Positions 7,649 through 12,309 of a stretch of 12,309 nt of DNA are shown here, in pieces. The DNA lies in assembly GCA_003647385.1 (NCBI GenBank), contig QMMT01000019.1, positions 1 through 12,309 on the forward strand, written 5' to 3'. Below the pieces are notes generated by a model. It did not search any database, was not told the DNA's origin, and saw only the letters and a list, made by a program, of their open reading frames with translations. How positions within the stretch are numbered: position 1 is the first letter of the stretch; the number at the start of each line of letters is the position of its first letter. The translations under genes and the position numbers were made by a program. Origin of the DNA: Deltaproteobacteria bacterium (lineage in GTDB: Bacteria > Desulfobacterota > Desulfobacteria > Desulfobacterales > Desulfobacteraceae).

Positions 7649-8797
7649 TTAAATTTTAGTGCCCAGTTTTAACAAAAAAGGAATGGCACAAAACCCGATT
7701 AATGCACTGACAATAAACATATTTTCAAGTCCTGCCATATCGCCTATTATTCCGGCAAGAACAACAGCAATAGACCTGGCGGCAAAAGAGATCATCATAA
7801 ATAATCCATTGGCTGCCGATGGGTTTTGTGGGGCATTTTCCTGGATGATTGCCAGCATGACCGGGGTGGTTGAAAGAACTGTAAATCCTGTAATTGCCAG
7901 CATGATAATTTTTAAAGTACCGGTTGAGAAAACAAAGATCAAAATGGCAACCGGTGCCACCATCAACACCCAGAACAATACTCTCTGTCTTCCCAGCCAG
8001 TCACTGAACGTTCCAGCACTTAATACACCGGCCACACCAAATGCTTCGTATAAGGTTAGGGCCGCTCCTCCATACCAGAGGCTCCCGGTCTCTCTTTCCA
8101 CAAAAACCGTGAGAAAAACGCCCATGGACGCATGCATAAAGGCTCGTGCCGACAGAATGCCGGACAGGGGAATCAATACGTGTTTGATTTCATGAAAGGA
8201 CTCTTTTAAAGACCCTTTCTTTTTAATGGACGTCTTTTGTTCTTCTTTTTCAAGGGTAAAATAGAGCAGCACCGATGTTAAAGCGGCAAATCCCATAACA
8301 ATATAAAAGTGATCCGCTCCCAGAAAGGATACGGCAGCTACAGCAAACATGGGTCCTACAGTCCTGGCAGATTCCCCTCCGGTCATAAAAATACTCATGC
8401 CACGCCCCTTTCTTAAGCCCGAGTACTTTGCAACCAGAACAGGTGAAGGAACATGATATAACGCAACACTGATGCCGGCAAAAAAGAGAAGCAAAAGCAG
8501 CATATAATAGGATGATGTGCTTAAAATAAGGCTCATGAATATGGCGGTAAATGTCGGAGCAAGAATAACCAGCCAGCGGGCCAGGCCCTTGTTGTCTGCA
8601 AACAGCCCGATAAAAGGGTTGAGCAGTGCAGGGATCTGCATCACAGTGGATAAAAGGCCTGCCTGGCTTAAGGTCAAAGATAGCTTTTCTATGATTAAGG
8701 GCAGCAATGGCGCAAGAAAGCTTGTATACACATCATGGATAAAATGGGAGAATGCAACAAGTGCAACCCTGCCGGTCTGGAATTTTTGAGTTTTCAT
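7649..8797 (-). CDS. MFS transporter, fosmidomycin-resistance (Fsr)-like
   Basis: This is a major facilitator superfamily protein with about 12 hydrophobic segments. The first helix region carries SHFIHDVYTSFLAPLLPLI, the pattern typical of the Fsr-type subfamily. A charged cytoplasmic loop (KEEQKTSIKKKGSLKESF) lies mid-protein between the two six-helix halves. The likely role is proton-driven export of a small molecule or drug, with the substrate unknown. Start choice is uncertain. The frame is open back to a TTG at 8860 (403 aa), with an ATG at 8854 and another at 8797 (382 aa, MKTQKFQTGRV). I chose 8797 because Fsr-type proteins begin shortly before the first helix. However, no start has a good SD, and a 10-bp inverted repeat abuts the 8797 start. 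The gene heads the minus-strand run followed by DUF4438 and the methyltransferase. Confidence 0.82.
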   Translation of the reverse strand: MKTQKFQTGRVALVAFSHFIHDVYTSFLAPLLPLIIEKLSLTLSQAGLLSTVMQIPALLNPFIGLFADNKGLARWLVILAPTFTAIFMSLILSTSSYYMLLLLLFFAGISVALYHVPSPVLVAKYSGLRKGRGMSIFMTGGESARTVGPMFAVAAVSFLGADHFYIVMGFAALTSVLLYFTLEKEEQKTSIKKKGSLKESFHEIKHVLIPLSGILSARAFMHASMGVFLTVFVERETGSLWYGGAALTLYEAFGVAGVLSAGTFSDWLGRQRVLFWVLMVAPVAILIFVFSTGTLKIIMLAITGFTVLSTTPVMLAIIQENAPQNPSAANGLFMMISFAARSIAVVLAGIIGDMAGLENMFIVSALIGFCAIPFLLKLGTKI

Positions 8798-8848
8798 CCC
8801 GGCATAAGTATCAAATTTATCTGAGAAAGTAAAAAGAATTATGCCGGG
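8798..8848. repeat. Perfect 10-bp inverted repeat next to the MFS start
   Basis: CCCGGCATAA at 8798-8807 and TTATGCCGGG at 8839-8848 are exact reverse complements separated by 31 nt. On the minus strand the last base of the downstream arm is immediately before the ATG at 8797. If the leader is transcribed the arms can pair as an RNA hairpin covering the RBS position; as DNA they can act as an operator. If translation starts at 8860 or 8854 the repeat is inside the coding region. Confidence 0.7.
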
Positions 8849-8991
8849 CAACATAAGCAATCACAAGTTAAATTTAAATGGATAGTTTTACACAAACCCG
8901 GTCGGTATGGATTGCGACTGACATGATTGAACGGTTTTTACTGCTCTAAAAAAACAGGGCGTTTGAATTGTCAGGTTGTAATAATAAGGGT

Positions 8992-9019
8992 TTGAAAGAA
9001 ACCAACATGCTGGTATATT
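8992..9019 (+). promoter_or_regulatory. Predicted promoter for the 110-aa gene
   Basis: TTGAAA at 8992-8997 (5 of 6 to TTGACA) and TATATT at 9014-9019 (5 of 6 to TATAAT) are separated by 16 nt. The predicted start is near 9026, giving a leader of about 58 nt before the ATG at 9084. It lies in the divergent region shared with the MFS gene. A short inverted repeat (9004-9030) overlaps the -10 box. Confidence 0.55.
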
Positions 9020-9030
9020 AAAACCATGTT
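9004..9030. promoter_or_regulatory. Candidate operator: AACATG/CATGTT inverted repeat over the -10 box
   Basis: AACATG at 9004-9009 and CATGTT at 9025-9030 are exact 6-bp inverted arms whose centres are 21 bp apart, about two helical turns. They straddle the TATATT -10 element of the predicted promoter. This is the geometry of a dimeric repressor site, but with only 6-bp arms it could be chance. Confidence 0.3.
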
Positions 9031-9083
9031 AAATTTTCTGGATAAAATCCCATATTCAGTTTTTTATTTAAGGAGATCTTCCC

Positions 9084-9416
9084 ATGTCTATAATTAATTT
9101 TCTTGAATTAAAGGAAAAGCTTGAGATCCAAAAGTATGTGAAACCCCAAACCCTTGATAAAAAAAACCATATCTTTTTTTCTGGTTCACCAAGAAAACAT
9201 CCTTATGAACAAACCCGGATTATTCTCATTACTGATCCGCTTAGTGAGAATACGTTTTTTTATGAATTTAATATTGAAGATGTCGCCTTTGCTGAAGAAC
9301 TTCCAAGCATATCCAATCTCAAAGGTGACTCCGTTTCCATGGTTCGCATCTGGGTTAAAAAAAGAAGTATTGGCCTCCAGTGTACACCATTTATTGTAGA
9401 CACCTTAACCCGTTGA
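9084..9416 (+). CDS. Conserved hypothetical protein, 110 aa
   Basis: The ATG at 9084 follows GGAG at 9072-9075 with 8-nt spacing. The product has no signal peptide or membrane helix. It contains a distinctive central segment FFSGSPRKHPYE, then RIILITDPLSENTFFYEF, EELPSISN and SVSMVRIWVKKRSIGLQCTPF, suggesting a compact alpha/beta or beta-barrel fold. I recall close homologues in sulfate-reducing deltaproteobacteria, some of them labelled inorganic pyrophosphatase in databases. I see no family I pyrophosphatase signature (DxDPxD) or family II DHH motif here, so that label looks unsupported and I do not adopt it. A good promoter-like sequence lies upstream. The transporter starts 38 nt downstream on the same strand with its own possible promoter. 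Function unknown. Confidence 0.75.
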   Translation: MSIINFLELKEKLEIQKYVKPQTLDKKNHIFFSGSPRKHPYEQTRIILITDPLSENTFFYEFNIEDVAFAEELPSISNLKGDSVSMVRIWVKKRSIGLQCTPFIVDTLTR

Positions 9417-9433
9417 TACGATGTTGTTATAAT
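9405..9433 (+). promoter_or_regulatory. Possible promoter for the EamA transporter
   Basis: A consensus TATAAT at 9428-9433 is preceded at 17-nt spacing by TTAACC at 9405-9410 (4 of 6 to TTGACA), which lies in the last codons of the 110-aa gene. The predicted transcript would start near 9440 and leave a leader of only about 15 nt before the TTG start. The -35 box is weak, so read-through from the upstream promoter is equally possible. Confidence 0.4.
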
Positions 9434-9454
9434 ATATTAAAAAGGTAAACGGGT

Positions 9455-10333
9455 TTGAAACCAGAACCGTATAAACATTCTATCATAAATGCAGCACTGT
9501 GGATGATGGGAACCCTTGTCTCATTTATGGGTATGGCTGTGGGTGGACGGGAACTGTCGATGGAGCTTGATACCTTTCAGATATTATTTTTCCGCAGTTT
9601 GATTGGTTTGTTTATTTTAGTCCTGGTTCTGTCTAATAAAGGGTGGTACCTAATAAAAACCCGGCATTTTTCTTTGCATGTCTTGCGCAATATTTCCCAT
9701 TTTGGTGGTCAGTTTGGCTGGTTTTACGGAATTGCTTATATCCCTTTGGCTGAAGTCTTTGCCATTGAGTTTACCCTGCCCGTGTGGACCGCTATTCTGG
9801 CTACCCTTATACTAAAAGAGCACATGACGCCACCTCGGTTTTTTGCTGTTGTTTTCGGGATAGTGGGCATGCTTATAATCCTAAGACCCGGTATGGGGGT
9901 TGTAAATCCAGTGTCACTCATTGTTCTGGCAAGTGCGATTTGTTACGGACTGTCACATACTTTGACTCGCAGAATCGCCGGGTTTGACCACCCGATAACA
10001 ATTCTTTTCTATATGACCCTGATACAGCTTCCTATTGGCTTTTTCCTCTCCTTTAACAGCTGGGTTTCTGTTTCATTTTCCATGTGGCCCTGGTTAATAA
10101 CCGTTGGTGTTACAGCATTAACTGGTCATTATTGCATGGCCAGGGCTCTGACAATCGCAGATGCAACTGTTGTGGTTCCACTGGATTTTTTAAGATTACC
10201 CTTGATAGCTGTGATAGGATACTTGTTTTACAATGAGGTGCTTGACCAGTTTGTACTGATTGGGGCTTTTATCATGCTGTTTGGTAACTTCCTCAATATA
10301 AGTGCAGAGCATAGAAAAGCAAAATCCTCATAA
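9455..10333 (+). CDS. EamA/DMT-family transporter
   Basis: This 292-residue, strongly hydrophobic protein has about 10 transmembrane segments in two tandem EamA halves of five helices each. Family features include FRSLIGLFILVLVL in helix 2, the helix 3-4 region FGWFYGIAYIPLAEVFAIEFTLPVWTAILATLILKE, GIVGMLIILRPG at the end of the first half, and a second-half repeat ending ALTIADATVVVPLDFLRLPLIAVIGYLFYNE. DMT transporters move metabolites such as amino acids, nucleotides or S-adenosylmethionine across the inner membrane. The substrate cannot be named. The start is a TTG at 9455 preceded by AAAGG at 9441-9445 with 9-nt spacing; the next in-frame ATGs lie inside the first helix. It follows the 110-aa gene by 38 nt and its stop is 5 nt from the stop of the converging gene, leaving no room for a separate terminator. 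Confidence 0.88.
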   Translation: MKPEPYKHSIINAALWMMGTLVSFMGMAVGGRELSMELDTFQILFFRSLIGLFILVLVLSNKGWYLIKTRHFSLHVLRNISHFGGQFGWFYGIAYIPLAEVFAIEFTLPVWTAILATLILKEHMTPPRFFAVVFGIVGMLIILRPGMGVVNPVSLIVLASAICYGLSHTLTRRIAGFDHPITILFYMTLIQLPIGFFLSFNSWVSVSFSMWPWLITVGVTALTGHYCMARALTIADATVVVPLDFLRLPLIAVIGYLFYNEVLDQFVLIGAFIMLFGNFLNISAEHRKAKSS

Positions 10334-10338
10334 TCATC

Positions 10339-10602
10339 TTATTTCTGGTTCTCATCAGGCGTGGCCCAAATAATATGTTCCTTGTTGACAAAGAGTGTGC
10401 GATGCCTTTGAGAGTTTTCTAATTCATCTTCGTATGTAGTGGCATTAAAGACAATCAGAAAGGACTCTCCATTTGTTCCTATGAGGTCAGACACACGGTC
10501 ATGCCCTGGCTCCCGATTAATGTTTACCTGGCCGTTAATTCTGGTTCCATCAATAAGTTTAATGTGGATTGTACGAATATCCATTTCTTTTAGTTTTGAC
10601 AT
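10339..10602 (-). CDS. Small beta-rich protein, DUF6812/Sm-like type
   Basis: This 87-residue protein contains IRTIHIKLIDGTRINGQVNI, then RVSDLIGTNGESFLIVFNATTYED, and a last strand TLFVNKEHIIWATP. The pattern of a strand, a DG turn, a strand with G-x-V, S-D-x-[IL], F-[IL]-x-V and a final IxW strand resembles small Sm/LSM-like barrels. I recall it as DUF6812-type, from memory only. It has no signal peptide, cysteine or membrane segment. RNA or nucleotide binding would be a guess. The ATG at 10602 is preceded by GGAGGTGATC, an unusually long match to the anti-SD, with 6 nt between GGAGG and the ATG, so strong translation is likely. It converges on the EamA transporter gene with 5 nt between stops and has a 214-nt upstream region shared with the reductase gene. 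Confidence 0.72.
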   Translation of the reverse strand: MSKLKEMDIRTIHIKLIDGTRINGQVNINREPGHDRVSDLIGTNGESFLIVFNATTYEDELENSQRHRTLFVNKEHIIWATPDENQK

Positions 10603-10603
10603 T

Positions 10604-10613
10604 GATCACCTCC
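10604..10613 (-). promoter_or_regulatory. Extended Shine-Dalgarno of the 87-aa gene
   Basis: On the minus strand GGAGGTGATC pairs without mismatch with ten bases of the 16S 3' tail (GATCACCTCC), beyond the usual 4-6. It fixes the ATG at 10600-10602 as the start. Confidence 0.75.
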
Positions 10614-10709
10614 ATGTTGATAATGAAAGAATAATTAAAAATTACTAAGGGCTGGGCCTGATGTCAACAGGAATGAAGGGAGATCCTGAAAAATCAGGCC
10701 AAAGTAAAC

Positions 10710-10756
10710 AATTTTCAAAAAAAAATTGATATCTTGAAAAATTTTGATACTATACT
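10710..10756 (+). promoter_or_regulatory. A/T-rich upstream region with possible promoter and inverted repeat
   Basis: A possible promoter for the reductase gene is TTGATA at 10726-10731 and TATACT at 10751-10756, with a long 19-nt spacer. AATTTTCAA at 10710-10718 and TTGAAAAATT at 10734-10743 form an almost perfect inverted repeat (one extra A) overlapping the -35 region. A small CCTGA-AAAA-TCAGG hairpin lies upstream at 10685-10698. Nothing else is visible in the 214-nt gap between the divergent genes. Confidence 0.3.
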
Positions 10757-10816
10757 GGAACAAGTGTAGTCATATGATTTTTTGTCTGTAATCTAAATAA
10801 TATAAGGGTAACGCAC

Positions 10817-11809
10817 ATGGATAATTTTTCATACAAAGCAGTAATCGTTGAAGAGCCTGAAAAAAACAAGTTTATTCGTAAAATTAAAGATGCTTATATT
10901 GATGACCTGCCAAAAGGGGATATCCTTATTCGGGTTAACTATTCTTCCCTAAATTATAAAGATGCGCTTTCTGCCACGGGAAACCGGGGGGTTACAAGGC
11001 AATATCCCCATACTCCCGGGATTGATGCCGCCGGTATTGTTGAAGAAAGCTGTGTTGATACAATTAAAAAAGGAGAAAAGGTCATTGTTACCAGCTATGA
11101 TCTAGGCATGAACACAAAAGGCGGTTTTGGGCAATATATCCGTGTGCCTGAAGAATGGGTGGTTAAACTACCGGAAGGGCTTGACTTAAAACAGAGCATG
11201 ATATTCGGAACTGCCGGGTTTACTGCCGGTATGTCAATTTTCAAACTTATCCAAACCATCCGACCCGACCATGGAGATATCCTTGTCACCGGTGCCACAG
11301 GCGGCGTGGGAAGCCTTGCTGCAGGGGTCTTGTCTCACCTTGGATATTCGGTAACAGCGGTCTCCGGGAAAGCAGATACCACATTGCTGAATAACCTGGG
11401 CGTCAAGACCATCATCTCCAGAGATGAATTTCTTGAAAATATAAAACCGCCCATTTTAAAAGAACAATGGGCGGGTGTCATTGATACTGTGGGAGGAGAC
11501 ATTCTGGCGACAGCCATAAAATCAACAAAACAGGATGGGATCGTAACCTGCTGCGGCAATGTCGCGTCTCCGGACCTGCCCATTAATGTATTTCCCTTTA
11601 TCCTCAGGGGGGTATCCCTTCTCGGGATAGATTCCCAGCATTGTCCCATGGCATTTCGGTCAAAAGTATGGGAAAATCTGGCCCGGGACTGGAAATTTGA
11701 TTATCTTGATAACATCTATGATGAAATTTTCCTTGACCAGTTAGAAGATAAAATTGATCTAATATTAAAAGGTGAACTAAAGGGCAGAACTGTGGTAAAT
11801 CTAAGTTAA
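10817..11809 (+). CDS. YhdH/YhfP (AcuI-type) NADPH-dependent enoyl/quinone oxidoreductase
   Basis: This 330-residue zinc-independent medium-chain dehydrogenase/reductase matches the YhdH/AcuI branch. Features are SSLNYKDAL at 43-51, HTPGIDAAGIV at 65-75, GGFGQY at 102-107, FGTAGFTAGMS at 130-140, the Rossmann motif VTGATGGVGSLA at 157-168, VSGKA at 182-186 for NADPH 2'-phosphate binding, and LLGIDSQ at 268-274. E. coli YhdH/AcuI reduces acryloyl-CoA to propionyl-CoA with NADPH, and quinone oxidoreductase is the generic family name. The cytosolic enzyme may take part in acrylate or DMSP breakdown or detoxify reactive enoyl compounds. No DMSP-pathway gene lies nearby, so the substrate is open. 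The ATG at 10817 follows AAGGG at 10804-10808. The length is normal for the family and nothing appears broken. It is probably monocistronic. Confidence 0.9.
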   Translation: MDNFSYKAVIVEEPEKNKFIRKIKDAYIDDLPKGDILIRVNYSSLNYKDALSATGNRGVTRQYPHTPGIDAAGIVEESCVDTIKKGEKVIVTSYDLGMNTKGGFGQYIRVPEEWVVKLPEGLDLKQSMIFGTAGFTAGMSIFKLIQTIRPDHGDILVTGATGGVGSLAAGVLSHLGYSVTAVSGKADTTLLNNLGVKTIISRDEFLENIKPPILKEQWAGVIDTVGGDILATAIKSTKQDGIVTCCGNVASPDLPINVFPFILRGVSLLGIDSQHCPMAFRSKVWENLARDWKFDYLDNIYDEIFLDQLEDKIDLILKGELKGRTVVNLS

Positions 11810-11823
11810 ATCTTTATTTTATC

Positions 11824-11852
11824 TTGACAATACCGGCAAATTAACCTTTAAT
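11824..11852 (+). promoter_or_regulatory. Strong sigma70-type promoter for the 60-aa zinc-ribbon gene
   Basis: A perfect TTGACA at 11824-11829 and TTTAAT at 11847-11852 (5 of 6) are separated by the optimal 17 nt. The predicted start is near 11859 and the leader about 43 nt, ending in a strong AGGAGG. This is the best promoter in the window, suggesting the small protein is well expressed on its own. Confidence 0.7.
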
Positions 11853-11901
11853 TTTTAATGAAATTTTCGTTCCAATAATAAAATCTAAAAAGGAGGATAT
11901 T

Positions 11902-12084
11902 ATGACAACCCCAGCACATTGCCCAGGTTTTGAACAATTTAAAAATTTACAATCTTTTTCATGCAAATGCCCCAAATGTGGCGCGTCAAAGGAAATTTTT
12001 TCAGATGAATTTGAAAAAACCCATAAATGCGACAAATGCGGAGAAGAGATAGATTTTACCTCCTGCACCTATGATGCAGGTTAG
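11902..12084 (+). CDS. Small zinc-ribbon-like protein, 60 aa
   Basis: The ATG at 11902 sits 5 nt after GGAGG at 11892-11896, downstream of a near-consensus promoter. The 60-residue product has two CxxC knuckles, CPKC at 23-26 and CDKC at 43-46, 16 residues apart. This is a rubredoxin/zinc-ribbon-like spacing able to bind one Zn or Fe. Extra cysteines stand at 7, 21 and 55. The N-terminal HCPGFEQFKNLQSF and C-terminal EEIDFTSCTYDAG flanks look conserved in small proteins of sulfate reducers, as I recall without being able to check. There is no signal peptide, so a cytosolic role in redox, metal handling or nucleic-acid binding is possible; none can be assigned. An imperfect hairpin with perfect arms, CCTGCA/TGCAGG (12062-12080), spans the final codons. 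Confidence 0.8.
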   Translation: MTTPAHCPGFEQFKNLQSFSCKCPKCGASKEIFSDEFEKTHKCDKCGEEIDFTSCTYDAG

Positions 12085-12110
12085 TAAATCTAACATTATC
12101 AACTGATAAC

Positions 12111-12170
12111 ATCCCGGGTTTTCATCCTTGAGCACACCCTTTTTTTGTTCAAATGAATGAAACCCGGGAT
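12111..12170. terminator. Long hairpin, possible terminator or palindromic element
   Basis: ATCCCGGGTTT at 12111-12121 and AAACCCGGGAT at 12160-12170 are perfect 11-bp inverted arms. The 38-nt interior can extend the pairing with TCAT/ATGA and TTGAGC/GTTCAA segments. There is no T-run directly after either end. The only T-run (T7, 12140-12146) is in the loop after ACCC (12136-12139), which can pair with GGGT (12116-12119) in a small alternative hairpin. It sits between the zinc-ribbon gene and a lipoprotein-like ORF, a normal terminator position, but it could also be a small palindromic repeat. Confidence 0.5.
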
Positions 12171-12215
12171 ATTTGTTGTAATCCTTAGTTGTTTCAACAT
12201 TATCTTGAGAAAAAA

Positions 12216-12302
12216 ATGATTAAATATAGTTTTTTTATTGTTGCAACTCTTGTCCTTTTATCGCTGTTTTCATGCAGTACCAAGCAAACCCTTACTATCT
12301 AA
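12216..12302 (+). CDS. Very short lipoprotein-like ORF (28 aa), possibly truncated or frameshifted
   Basis: The ATG at 12216 opens a frame with a typical lipoprotein signal: a short basic start (MIKYS), a hydrophobic core (FFIVATLVLLSL) and a lipobox-like LFSC with Cys at residue 20. It is followed by STKQTLTI and a TAA at 12300-12302. A mature peptide of only nine residues is unusual, so this may be a tiny entericidin-like lipoprotein, a gene broken by a frameshift near 12290, or a sequencing error. A one-base shift would keep the frame open to the end of the window. The SD is weak (GAGA before the A-run). Confidence 0.4.
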   Translation: MIKYSFFIVATLVLLSLFSCSTKQTLTI

Positions 12303-12309
12303 TATGACC

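Noticed and set aside
7659..8195. 178-codon open frame on the plus strand antisense to the MFS gene
   Set aside because: It is a shadow of the transporter: the minus-strand frame shows clear MFS helices and family motifs, while the plus-strand translation has no recognisable features.
9154..9399. 81-codon frame overlapping the 110-aa gene in another phase
   Set aside because: The 110-aa frame has a good SD, a promoter and conserved-looking blocks; the overlapping frame has neither SD nor features.
10685..10698. CCTGA-AAAA-TCAGG hairpin as a terminator
   Set aside because: The stem is only 5 bp with no following T-run, and it lies upstream of both flanking genes, where no transcript needs to end.

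Overview
The window looks like chromosomal DNA from a low-GC deltaproteobacterium, probably Desulfobacteraceae-like (Desulfobacter/Desulfobacula type). I infer this from the gene families, the A/T-rich intergenic DNA and several small conserved proteins that I associate with that group. No taxonomic marker is present, so the placement is an inference. I see no insertion sequence, phage gene, tRNA, rRNA or CRISPR array.

Layout. Positions 1-525 (+) hold the C-terminal end of a glutamate-synthase-type FMN/Fe-S protein. Next come a tandem array of 18-bp repeats (about 550-636), a carbon-nitrogen hydrolase (648-1421, +) and a membrane-anchored SIMPL/DUF541 protein (1444-2181, +). A copy of the repeat lies inside the first codons of the SIMPL gene, so the hydrolase is flanked by the same sequence in direct orientation. 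Positions 2206-8860 are all minus strand. In transcription order they encode an MFS exporter resembling the fosmidomycin-resistance family, a DUF4438 protein, an RlmL-like THUMP rRNA methyltransferase (4-nt GTGA overlap with the gene before it), a 55-aa conserved small protein, and a 1007-aa protein fusing receiver domains to a PEP-synthase/PPDK-type ATP-binding domain. That last gene has its own promoter-like sequence. After a divergent regulatory region come a 110-aa conserved protein and an EamA/DMT transporter (+). A small Sm-like-looking beta protein (-) converges on the transporter. The final part holds a YhdH/AcuI-type enoyl reductase (+), a 60-aa zinc-ribbon-like protein with a strong promoter and SD, a long hairpin, and a very short lipoprotein-like ORF at the edge.

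Most of the window is ordinary housekeeping and transport coding. The parts most worth a second look are: (i) the 18-bp (six-codon) repeat array and its copy inside the SIMPL gene; (ii) the two-receiver/PPDK_N fusion, which lacks a visible phosphohistidine domain and has a degenerate first receiver; (iii) a perfect 10-bp inverted repeat abutting the likely MFS start codon; (iv) the 60-nt hairpin near the end of the window. No clearly new multi-gene system is evident. The receiver-PPDK protein is the best candidate for unexplored biochemistry.
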